Part shown: positions 1-5,609 of the stretch, in pieces
Layout: each line of letters starts with the position of its first letter
Position numbering within the stretch: position 1 is the stretch's first letter
Source: an uncultured Desulfovibrionaceae bacterium
Lineage (GTDB): Bacteria; Desulfobacterota; Desulfovibrionia; Desulfovibrionales; Desulfovibrionaceae
DNA length: 6,556 nucleotides
Assembly (NCBI GenBank): GCA_949427775.1
Contig: CASQEL010000120.1
Location: forward strand, 1-6,556
Reading direction: 5' to 3'
The notes under the pieces: generated by a model
Databases searched by the model: none
Told to the model about the DNA's origin: nothing
The model's input: only the letters and a program-made list of their open reading frames with translations
Position numbers and translations under genes: made by a program

Positions 1-28
1 TTCAACCGTGAACTGCTCTAGTACCGCA

Positions 29-169
29 TAACACAAAATACTTCGTATTTTGCGTTAAGATCATTCGCCGAAAAACGCGGTTTTCGGCTCATTCACGGCG
101 ACTACGCCGCCGCGCCATGCTCTCGCATGGCGGCTAGTGCACAGAAACTTTAGATGTTTCTGTGCACTA
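29..169. repeat. Cluster of five adjacent inverted repeats (hairpins)
   Basis: Five inverted repeats follow one another with only short gaps. At 29-57, arms 29-41 and 45-57 pair with one mismatch around the loop TTC. At 67-88, GCCGAAAA and TTTTCGGC form 8 bp. At 96-109, CGGCG and CGCCG form 5 bp around ACTA. At 113-132, CGCCATGC and GCATGGCG form 8 bp around TCTC. At 135-169 there is a perfect 14-bp stem. None is followed by a clear T-run on either strand, so they do not look like simple terminators for glf. The density of palindromes suggests a REP/BIME-like or other dispersed intergenic element, but that is inference. The cluster starts exactly where the transposase remnant ends. Confidence 0.7.
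135..169. repeat. Perfect 14-bp inverted repeat, 7-base loop
   Basis: TAGTGCACAGAAAC at 135-148 is the exact reverse complement of 156-169, around the loop TTTAGAT. This is the strongest palindrome of the left-end cluster. It lies directly against the end of the recognisable transposase reading (172), so it may mark an element boundary. No T-run follows on either strand. Its function is unknown. Confidence 0.75.
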
Positions 170-171
170 CC

Positions 172-339
172 TTGTTTCTTCACTTTTTTTGTTCCGATTT
201 CACAAGTTCTCCGAACACGTCCCACGCTTTGCAATTTCGGCCAATGCTCGCCGGCAGGCAGCAACTGAATATCCTTCAAGAGGGAACAGGTCCGAGTTTC
301 CAAACGTCCATGAGCCTTATCTGCGGCGAACCGTTCCGA
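172..339 (-). pseudogene. ISAs1-family (H-repeat-like) transposase remnant
   Basis: Read on the minus strand from 339 down to 172, the frame gives 56 codons with the stretch DKAHGRLETR, then KDIQLL, then EHWPKLQSVGRV. The HGR-x-E-x-R motif followed some 20 residues later by a W(P)xL-x-S segment is characteristic of the middle of ISAs1-family transposases, the group that includes the Rhs-associated H-repeat proteins. Everything before and after this piece is missing: an in-frame stop lies at 342-340, and after 172 the frame runs into the hairpin cluster and ends at a TGA at 63-61. The RYYISSL-like segment expected next in the family is absent. The remnant overlaps the last codons of glf in a different frame. 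The family assignment is from memory of the motif and was not searched. Confidence 0.6.
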
Positions 340-1468
340 TCAGACGGGGACGTATGACGGAGGCATAGCAGGCCAACGCTTCCGCAATGGTGTCGTCCAT
401 ATCAAGATACCGGTAGGTTCCCAACCGCCCGCCGAACACTACGTCGGGCAGCGCGGCGGCCAGCCGGCGGTATTCCTCCAGCAACGCGGCGTTGCGCGGC
501 GTGGCCACGGGATAGTACGGCGCGTCCTCCGGCCCGGCGAAACGCGAAAACTCCCTGAAGATCACCGTGCGGCCGGTGCACGGCCGTTCCGGATGGTAGT
601 GCCTGAACTCATGAATGCGTGTCCAGGGGATCTCGGCGTCGGCGTAATTCATGACGCTGGTTCCCTGAAAATCGGCGCACGGCGGCCGCTCCACCGCAAA
701 ATCCACAGTGCGCCACTCCAGCCGCCCCAGGCTGTAATCGAAGAATTGATCGATGGCGCCCGTATAACAGACCAGCGTATCTTCAGAGAGCGTTTCCCGC
801 AGATCCGCGAAATCCGTCTCCAGACGCACGGAAATGCGGGGGTGATCCAGCATCCGGCGGAACACGGCCCCATAGCCGTCCAGAGGGATGCCTTCGAGGG
901 CGTCCGAGAAATACCGGTTGTCATAGTTGTAACGCACCGGCAGCCGGGTGATGATGGCGGGGTCCAGCTCCGTGGGATCTTTCTCCCATTGCTTGATGGT
1001 GTAGCCCCGGATGAACGCCGTGTACAAGGGCCGCCCGATGAGAGAGACGGCTTTTTCCTCCAGATTCGACGGCGTGACGATGCCCTCGGCGGCGGCCTCT
1101 TCGCGGATGAAGGCCCGCGCCTCTTCCGGAGAAAAATTCCTGCGATAGTAGCTGTTGATGGTATGCAGATTGATGGGCATGGCGTAGACATGCCCGGCGT
1201 GCTGTGTCCAGACATGGTGCCGGTAGGCGTTGAACTCCGTGAACCGGCGCAGATATTTCCAGACCTCCCCGTCGGAGGTATGAAAAATGTGGGAACCGTA
1301 CATGTGACATTCCACGCCGGTTTCTTCGTCCACAGCCGACCAGCAGTTGCCGCCGATATGCGGCCGCCTGTCGATGACGGTCACGGGCAGATCCAGCTCG
1401 GCGGCGACACGCTCGGCGATGACGGCGCCGAAAAAGCCCGCGCCCACGACAAGAAGATGCGTATACAT
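317..1468 (-). CDS. glf: UDP-galactopyranose mutase
   Basis: This flavoenzyme interconverts UDP-galactopyranose and UDP-galactofuranose in the cytoplasm. The product is the galactofuranose donor for surface polysaccharides such as O-antigen or capsule. The protein has 383 residues, a normal length for bacterial enzymes. An N-terminal FAD-binding Rossmann motif, VVGAGFFGA, lies at residues 7-15. YGSHIFHT holds the conserved His at 60. YTIKQWEKDP contains Trp161, with Arg175 and the Tyr-rich YNYDNRYF near 180-187. The C-terminal GRLGTYRYLDMD (347-358) carries the conserved Arg, Tyr and Asp of the substrate and flavin site. The ATG at 1468-1466 follows AGGGGG with a 5-base gap. The gene diverges from rpsB. 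Its last few codons overlap the transposase remnant in another frame, so the extreme C-terminus (VRRR) may be insertion-derived. No partner glycosyltransferase is in view. Confidence 0.95.
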   Translation of the reverse strand: MYTHLLVVGAGFFGAVIAERVAAELDLPVTVIDRRPHIGGNCWSAVDEETGVECHMYGSHIFHTSDGEVWKYLRRFTEFNAYRHHVWTQHAGHVYAMPINLHTINSYYRRNFSPEEARAFIREEAAAEGIVTPSNLEEKAVSLIGRPLYTAFIRGYTIKQWEKDPTELDPAIITRLPVRYNYDNRYFSDALEGIPLDGYGAVFRRMLDHPRISVRLETDFADLRETLSEDTLVCYTGAIDQFFDYSLGRLEWRTVDFAVERPPCADFQGTSVMNYADAEIPWTRIHEFRHYHPERPCTGRTVIFREFSRFAGPEDAPYYPVATPRNAALLEEYRRLAAALPDVVFGGRLGTYRYLDMDDTIAEALACYASVIRPRLIGTVRRR

Positions 1469-1572
1469 AACGGCCCCCTGTTACAGTGGAAAAAATGCGC
1501 CCGACCGAACGGCGGAGTCTCTCTCCCGGGGTAGGGATACAGTAATTCCCCCGCATCGTAAATCCGGACCGG

Positions 1573-1626
1573 GGGCATCGCGCCCGCCCGGCATGCGATT
1601 GGCCTGTCTCGCGGCGCGCGATGCCC
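1573..1626. repeat. 11-bp inverted repeat upstream of the rpsB promoter
   Basis: GGGCATCGCGC at 1573-1583 is the perfect reverse complement of 1616-1626, with 32 bases between. The right arm ends immediately before the proposed -35 box at 1627. It could be a protein-binding site for the rpsB or glf promoter, or a structure in a longer transcript. The sequence alone does not decide. A smaller inverted pair, ATCGC (1577-1581) and GCGAT (1595-1599), lies inside it. Confidence 0.5.
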
Positions 1627-1655
1627 TTGCCAAAGATGCCGTCCTGGTGTATGAG
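1627..1655 (+). promoter_or_regulatory. Probable sigma-70-type promoter for rpsB-tsf
   Basis: TTGCCA at 1627-1632 (5 of 6 to the -35 consensus) is separated by exactly 17 bases from TATGAG at 1650-1655 (4 of 6 to the -10 consensus). Transcription would start near 1661-1664, giving a leader of about 140 bases before the rpsB ATG. It is the best promoter match I found in the divergent intergenic region. I saw no equally good match on the minus strand for glf. Confidence 0.55.
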
Positions 1656-1703
1656 TGGCCCCCTGAATCAAGCACACTCCGGCAGCGGCCCGGGGTGCCC
1701 GGC

Positions 1704-1733
1704 GCCCCCGCCCACGGCGGCGGCTTTTTGTTT
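1704..1733 (+). terminator. Terminator-like hairpin in the rpsB leader (possible attenuator)
   Basis: GC-rich arms at 1704-1712 and 1716-1724 pair around the loop CAC, with eight pairs and one C-C mismatch. TTTTT (1725-1729), then G and TTT, follow directly. This has the shape of an intrinsic terminator and lies between the proposed promoter and the rpsB start, so it would be transcribed in the leader. An alternative pairing, CGGGG at 1691-1695 with CCCCG at 1706-1710, would consume the left arm. The hairpin at 1690-1702 (CCGGG, GTG, CCCGG) is a further competitor. Autoregulation of rpsB by S2 through its leader is known in E. coli and other gammaproteobacteria. Whether this structure plays such a role is inference. 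Confidence 0.5.
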
Positions 1734-1740
1734 GCGCAAA
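1731..1740. other. 10-bp palindrome TTTGCGCAAA in the rpsB leader
   Basis: A perfect self-complementary decamer follows the T-run of the leader hairpin and precedes the rpsB ribosome-binding site by about 50 bases. It could be an operator half-site pair or chance. Nothing else in the sequence points to a regulator. Confidence 0.25.
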
Positions 1741-1788
1741 ACCGGGTAGTAAGGTCAGGGCCGGAGTGGAAGACACCAACCCTTTTTC

Positions 1789-1793
1789 GGAGG
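1789..1793 (+). promoter_or_regulatory. Ribosome-binding site deciding the rpsB start
   Basis: GGAGG lies 8 bases before the ATG at 1802. It supports that start over the in-frame upstream ATG at 1766, which would add 12 residues unlike any S2 N-terminus. Confidence 0.85.
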
Positions 1794-1801
1794 ATCACAT
1801 C

Positions 1802-2584
1802 ATGGCGTATGTCAGCATGAAGCAAATGCTGGAAACCGGCGTGCATTTCGGTCACCAGACCCGCCGCTGGAACCCCAAAATGCGTCCCTATATCTTCGGC
1901 GCGCGCAACGGCATCCATATCATCGACCTGCAGCAGACGGTCAAACTGTTCCGCACCGCCTATGACAAGGTCGTGGAAACCGTGGCCAACGGCGGCAAGG
2001 TGCTGTTCATCGGCACCAAACGCCAGGCGCAGGAAGCCGTGGGCGCCGAAGCCGGTCGCGCCGGACAGTTTTATGTGACCAACCGCTGGATGGGCGGCAC
2101 CCTGACCAACTTCGTCACCATCCAGAAGAGCATCGACCGCCTGAAAAAGCTTGAGGGCATGTTCGCCGACGGCACCATCAATCGCTACCAGAAAAAGGAA
2201 ATCCTGACCCTGCAGCGCGAGATGGACAAGCTGAACCTGACGCTCGGCGGCATCAAGGACATGGACCACCTGCCCCAGCTGGCCTTCATCATCGACCCCA
2301 ATCGCGAGGAGATCGCCGTCAAGGAATGCCGCAAGCTGGGCATCCCGATCGTGGCCGTCACGGACACCAACTGCGATCCCGACGTCATTGATTATATCAT
2401 TCCCGGCAACGACGACGCCATCCGCGCTATCAAGCTGTTTGTGACCGCCTTCGCCGAAGCCTGCATGGAAGGCGACGCCATCAACAAGGAAGGCAAGGGC
2501 AAGGACGCCGAAGAAGAACTGAAGAAAGCGGCCGCTCCCGAAGCCGCGCCGCAGGCCGAACCTGCCGCCGCCGCCGCGGAATAA
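1802..2584 (+). CDS. rpsB: 30S ribosomal protein S2
   Basis: S2 is a late-assembling protein on the solvent side of the small ribosomal subunit, needed for S1 binding and translation initiation. The 260-residue product begins MAYVSMKQMLETGVHFGHQ, the typical S2 N-terminus. It continues with the RRWNPKM segment, GTKRQAQE and NRWMGGTLTNF, and has the second S2 signature, FIIDPNREEIAVKECRKLGI, followed by IPIVAVTDTNCDPD. The protein is about 20 residues longer than the E. coli form because of a charged then Ala/Pro/Glu-rich tail from about residue 222 onward, ending in a run of alanines. tsf follows after 18 bases, the classic rpsB-tsf pair, so both are probably expressed from the promoter at 1627. 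Confidence 0.98.
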   Translation: MAYVSMKQMLETGVHFGHQTRRWNPKMRPYIFGARNGIHIIDLQQTVKLFRTAYDKVVETVANGGKVLFIGTKRQAQEAVGAEAGRAGQFYVTNRWMGGTLTNFVTIQKSIDRLKKLEGMFADGTINRYQKKEILTLQREMDKLNLTLGGIKDMDHLPQLAFIIDPNREEIAVKECRKLGIPIVAVTDTNCDPDVIDYIIPGNDDAIRAIKLFVTAFAEACMEGDAINKEGKGKDAEEELKKAAAPEAAPQAEPAAAAAE

Positions 2585-2602
2585 TTTCCTGAGGAGAAAT
2601 AT

Positions 2603-3460
2603 ATGGCTATTACCGCACAACTGGTGAAAGAACTCCGCGAGAAGACCGGCGCGGGGATGATGGATTGCAAAAAGGCCCTGGTGGAAGTGGAAGGCGACCT
2701 GGAAAAGGCTGTGGACTGGCTGCGCCAGAAGGGCATCGCCAAGGCCGCCAAGAAATCCGGCCGCGCCACCTCCGAAGGTCTGGTGGCCCTGGCCTCCTCC
2801 GCCGACGGCACGGCGTACGCTCTGGCCGCCGTGCGTTGCGAAACCGACTTCGTGGCCCGCGGCGAGAAATTCCAGGAATTTGCCGCCTCCGTGGCCAAAC
2901 TGGTGCTGGACAAGAACCCGGCCGACGCGGCCGCGCTGGAAGCCCTGCTGGGCGACGAGCTTCAGGCTCAGATAGCCGCCGTGGGTGAAAACATGACTCT
3001 GGGCGACTTTGCCCGCATGGAGCGCAAGGGACCGGGCGCCGTCGGCGTCTACGTCCATGCCAACGGCAAAATCGGCGTGCTGGTGGACATCGAAGCCGGT
3101 TCCGCCGACACCGCCGCCAAGCCCGCGTTTCAGACTCTGGCCAAGAATCTGGCCATGCAGGTCGCCGCGTCCTCGCCCCTGGCTCTGGACCCCTCCTGCA
3201 TGGATCAGGCCGCCGTGGAGCGCGAGCGCGAAGTCTATCGCCAGAAAGCCCGCGAAGAAGGCAAGCCCGAAAACATCGTGGAAAAAATCGCTGAAGGCGC
3301 GGTCAAGAAGTTCTACAAGGAAGTCTGCCTGCTGGAGCAGCTCTTCATCCGCGACGACAAAAAGACCGTGGCCGATGTCATCCGGGAAGCCGCCAAGGAA
3401 GTGGGTGACGATCTGAAGGTGCTCAAATTCGTCCGCGTGCAGCTCGGCAGCGCCGAATAG
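2603..3460 (+). CDS. tsf: Translation elongation factor Ts
   Basis: EF-Ts is the cytoplasmic guanine-nucleotide exchange factor that displaces GDP from EF-Tu. The 285 residues match the normal length. The N-terminal UBA-like domain (about 1-55) has LREKTGAGMMDCKKAL at 11-26. The core carries the EF-Tu-contacting motif TDFVARGEKF at 81-90. A second subdomain follows, and the C-terminal region includes GKPENIVEKIAEGAVKKFY (220-238), QLFIRDDKKTV and LKFVRVQLG at the end. GAGGAG at 2591-2596 lies 6 bases before the ATG. An intrinsic terminator starts 31 bases after the stop, so rpsB-tsf appears to be its own transcription unit, at least in part. Confidence 0.98.
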   Translation: MAITAQLVKELREKTGAGMMDCKKALVEVEGDLEKAVDWLRQKGIAKAAKKSGRATSEGLVALASSADGTAYALAAVRCETDFVARGEKFQEFAASVAKLVLDKNPADAAALEALLGDELQAQIAAVGENMTLGDFARMERKGPGAVGVYVHANGKIGVLVDIEAGSADTAAKPAFQTLAKNLAMQVAASSPLALDPSCMDQAAVEREREVYRQKAREEGKPENIVEKIAEGAVKKFYKEVCLLEQLFIRDDKKTVADVIREAAKEVGDDLKVLKFVRVQLGSAE

Positions 3461-3491
3461 CGTTGACGTTGCGGTGGAATTTGACGGTACG

Positions 3492-3517
3492 GGGGGGCTT
3501 CAAGCCCCCCTTTTTTT
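3492..3517 (+). terminator. Strong rho-independent terminator after tsf
   Basis: GGGGGGC (3492-3498) pairs perfectly with GCCCCCC (3504-3510) around TTCAA, and one further T-A pair is possible. Seven T residues follow directly (3511-3517). It should end most rpsB-tsf transcripts and separate them from pyrH. Confidence 0.93.
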
Positions 3518-3564
3518 CTGATACCGTAGGTGAATACACACCCTAACCACAGGCGGAACCACGT

Positions 3565-4284
3565 ATGTCCGAACTTCACTACAAGCGCATCCTGCTCAAG
3601 CTGAGCGGCGAAGCCCTGGCCGGAGAGCAGAAAACCGGCATCAACCCTGAAACCGTTACCAAAATCTGTCATGAAATCGGCGGCGTCGTGGATATGGGGT
3701 TGCAGGTGGCCCTGGTGATCGGGGGCGGCAATATTTTTCGGGGACTCTCGGCCTCGGCCAAGGGGATGGAGCGCTCTTCCGCCGACTACATGGGGATGCT
3801 GGCCACCGTACTCAACGCCCTGGCGGTGCAGGACGTGCTGGAAAAACAGGGGCATCCCACCCGCGTGCTGTCGGCCATCACCATGCGGGAAGTCTGCGAG
3901 CCCTTCATCCGCCGCCGCGCTCTGCGGCACATGGAAAAGGGCCGGGTGATCATCTGCGCCGCCGGCACGGGCAATCCCTATTTCACCACGGACACCGCCG
4001 CCGCGCTGCGGGGCATGGAACTGAAATGCGACGCCATCATCAAGGCCACCAAGGTGGACGGCGTGTACGACAAGGATCCCGCTCTGCACGACGATGCCGT
4101 CAAATATACCCGCGTCAGCTATGACGAGGCCCTGGCCCGCCATCTGAAGGTCATGGACTCCACGGCCATCGCCCTGGCGCAGGACAACAACGTGCCCATC
4201 ATCGTGTGCAGCATGTTCGGCGGGCATATCCGGCGCGCCGTCTGCGGCGAGGATGTGGGCACCACCGTCTGCGCGCGGGCCTGA
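3565..4284 (+). CDS. pyrH: UMP kinase (uridylate kinase)
   Basis: This hexameric cytoplasmic enzyme phosphorylates UMP to UDP with ATP in pyrimidine nucleotide synthesis. It is of the amino-acid-kinase fold and is unrelated to eukaryotic UMP/CMP kinases. The 239-residue length is typical. The phosphate-binding KLSGEAL lies at 12-18, VIGGGNIFRG at 51-60, and RSSADYMGMLATVLNA at 70-85. The UMP-binding GTGNPYFTTDTAA lies at 134-146 and KVDGVYDKDP at 163-172, with MDSTAIALAQDN near 197-208. The ATG at 3565 has only a modest AGGCGG (3551-3556) 8 bases upstream. The gene follows the tsf terminator by 47 bases, and I see no convincing promoter between them. A strong stem-loop encloses its stop codon. 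Confidence 0.97.
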   Translation: MSELHYKRILLKLSGEALAGEQKTGINPETVTKICHEIGGVVDMGLQVALVIGGGNIFRGLSASAKGMERSSADYMGMLATVLNALAVQDVLEKQGHPTRVLSAITMREVCEPFIRRRALRHMEKGRVIICAAGTGNPYFTTDTAAALRGMELKCDAIIKATKVDGVYDKDPALHDDAVKYTRVSYDEALARHLKVMDSTAIALAQDNNVPIIVCSMFGGHIRRAVCGEDVGTTVCARA

Positions 4285-4296
4285 TGCCCGGCGCGC
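4271..4296 (+). other. Stem-loop with the pyrH stop codon in its loop
   Basis: Arms 4271-4280 and 4286-4296 form 10 G-C pairs with a single bulged G at 4291. The 5-base loop CTGAT (4281-4285) contains the pyrH TGA (4282-4284). No T-run follows, so it is not a normal intrinsic terminator. It may act as an mRNA-stability or processing element between pyrH and frr, but GC-rich DNA forms such stems by chance more readily. Confidence 0.5.
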
Positions 4297-4335
4297 GCCA
4301 TCACTACCACACTCGAGCACAAGGAGATCCGCACG

Positions 4336-4896
4336 ATGGATAAAGACAGCATCCTTCTGGACGCCGAAGACCGCATGGACAAGGCCATGGCCGCGCTGGA
4401 CCGCGATTTCGGCAAACTGCGCACGGGCCGCGCCGGCACCGCGCTGGTGGACGGCATCAAGGTGGACTACTACGGCACGCCCACGCCCATCAGCCAGTTG
4501 GCCTCGGTGGCCGTGCCGGACAGCCGCACGGTGACGATCCAGCCCTGGGACAAGGGGTCGTTCGCCGGTGTGGAAAAAGCCATCCTCAAGTCCGATCTGG
4601 GACTGACCCCGGTCAACGACGGTAAAATCATCCGCATTTCCATCCCGCCGTTGACCGAGGAGCGCCGCAAGGACCTGGTCAAGGTCTCCCGCAAGTATGC
4701 CGAAGAGGCGAAAGTCGCCGTGCGCAATATACGCCGCGACGCCAACGATCAACTCAAAAAGCTGGAAAAAGACAAAGTCATTTCCGAAGACGAATTGAAG
4801 AAGGCCAACGACGACGTGCAGAAGCTCACGGACAGGTACGTGGCCGAGGCCGACAAGCGTTGCCAGGGCAAAGAAAAGGAAATCATGGATATCTGA
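4336..4896 (+). CDS. frr: Ribosome recycling factor
   Basis: RRF works with EF-G to split the post-termination ribosome. The 186-residue protein is the normal size. Helical domain I is formed by both ends: KLRTGRAGTALVDG lies at 27-40, and the C-terminal half runs from IPPLTEERRKDLVKVSRKYAEE (about 103-124) through RNIRRDA (130-136) to a Lys/Glu-rich helix. The small domain II is recognised by YYGTPTPISQLASVAVPDSRT (45-65) and the following QPWD. AAGGAG at 4321-4326 lies 9 bases before the ATG. It sits 51 bases after pyrH and 5 bases before uppS, consistent with the widespread pyrH-frr pairing. Confidence 0.98.
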   Translation: MDKDSILLDAEDRMDKAMAALDRDFGKLRTGRAGTALVDGIKVDYYGTPTPISQLASVAVPDSRTVTIQPWDKGSFAGVEKAILKSDLGLTPVNDGKIIRISIPPLTEERRKDLVKVSRKYAEEAKVAVRNIRRDANDQLKKLEKDKVISEDELKKANDDVQKLTDRYVAEADKRCQGKEKEIMDI

Positions 4897-4901
4897 TCGG
4901 C

Positions 4902-5609
4902 ATGGCGCAACAGCTTCCGCAACATGTGGCCATCATCATGGATGGCAACGGCCGATGGGCGCAACGGCAGGGTCTGCCCCGCACCGCGGGACATCGGGCC
5001 GGGGTCGCGGCGGCGCGGGGCATCGTCACCGAATGCCGCACGCTGGGCATCCCGTATCTGACGCTGTACACCTTTTCCCGCGAAAACTGGAACCGCCCCC
5101 AGGAGGAAGTCAGCACCCTGTTCAGCCTGCTGGTGGAGTTTCTGACGGAAGAAGTGCCCAACATGCTCAGGCAGTCCATACGTCTCAACGTCCTCGGGGA
5201 GATGGACGAGCTGCCGCTGGCGGCCCGCACGGCTCTGCGCCATGCCATGAAGCGCACGGCCCAAGGCGCGGCCATGACCGTCAACCTCGCCCTGAACTAC
5301 GGCGGGCGGGACGAAATCCTGCGTGCCGCCCGCGCGCTGGTGGCCGACGGCGTGCGCCCCGGGGACGTCACCGAGGAAACATTCCGCGCCCGTCTGTACA
5401 CCAGGGATCAGCCGGACCCGGATTTGGTGATCCGCACCAGCGGCGAACTGCGCATCAGCAACTATCTGCTGTTCCAGTGCGCCTACAGTGAATTCTACTT
5501 CAGCGACGTGCTCTGGCCGGACTTCACGCCGGAACTCCTGCGCCAGGCTCTGGCCGACTACGCCGCCCGCAACCGCCGTTTCGGCAAGACTCAGGAGCAG
5601 ATGGCATGA
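4902..5609 (+). CDS. uppS: Undecaprenyl diphosphate synthase (cis-prenyltransferase)
   Basis: The enzyme extends farnesyl diphosphate with isopentenyl diphosphate in cis to make the C55 lipid carrier for peptidoglycan and O-antigen. It is cytoplasmic and membrane-associated. The 235 residues include the hallmark HVAIIMDGNGRWA at 8-20 with the catalytic Asp14 and Arg18. His31 and TFSRENWNRP (57-66) follow, then NYGGRDEI at 132-139. The C-terminal block is DPDLVIRTSGELRISNYLL (172-190) with Arg178, Arg184 and Ser186, then AYSEFYF with Glu197. I chose the ATG at 4902 because MAQQLPQHVAIIMDG matches family N-termini. A TTG at 4860 would only add 14 unconserved residues inside frr. No good Shine-Dalgarno precedes 4902, which is 5 bases after the frr stop, so coupled translation is likely. 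Confidence 0.96.
   Translation: MAQQLPQHVAIIMDGNGRWAQRQGLPRTAGHRAGVAAARGIVTECRTLGIPYLTLYTFSRENWNRPQEEVSTLFSLLVEFLTEEVPNMLRQSIRLNVLGEMDELPLAARTALRHAMKRTAQGAAMTVNLALNYGGRDEILRAARALVADGVRPGDVTEETFRARLYTRDQPDPDLVIRTSGELRISNYLLFQCAYSEFYFSDVLWPDFTPELLRQALADYAARNRRFGKTQEQMA

Noticed and set aside
29..169. CRISPR array or integron attC array
   Set aside because: The inverted repeats differ from one another in sequence and spacing. There is no repeated unit with unique spacers, and no cas or integrase gene is in view.
61..303. 80-codon minus-strand reading as a hypothetical gene starting at TTG
   Set aside because: Its first part reads as the middle of a transposase and its second part runs through palindromes. 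It is a chimera of remnant and repeat, not a gene.
593..1534. Long plus-strand open frame opposite glf
   Set aside because: It is the antisense of a well-supported glf gene. Long opposite-strand frames are common in GC-rich genes, and the translation resembles no family.
1766..1801. Upstream ATG for rpsB adding 12 residues
   Set aside because: The GGAGG site and the S2 N-terminus both point to 1802.
2467..2584. Ala-rich S2 tail as a frameshift or fusion
   Set aside because: The frame is continuous with no abrupt change in composition, and charged or Ala-rich S2 C-terminal extensions occur in many bacteria.
1481..3058. 525-codon minus-strand open frame opposite rpsB and tsf
   Set aside because: It lies antisense to two certain genes, is rich in His and Gly as expected from GC-rich antisense, and has no recognisable domain.
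3463..3486. Two TTGACG -35-like boxes after tsf
   Set aside because: At 16-18 base spacing there is no -10-like sequence, and for the second the position falls inside the terminator stem.
3531..3538. TGAATACA as a -10 box for pyrH
   Set aside because: It matches the -10 consensus poorly, and no -35-like hexamer lies 16-18 bases upstream.
3313..4752. 479-codon minus-strand open frame opposite tsf, pyrH and frr
   Set aside because: It crosses three certain genes and their terminator and shows only antisense-type composition.
4860..4901. TTG start for uppS overlapping frr
   Set aside because: The added residues are not like the family and overlap frr by 37 bases. MAQQLPQHVAIIMDG at 4902 fits.
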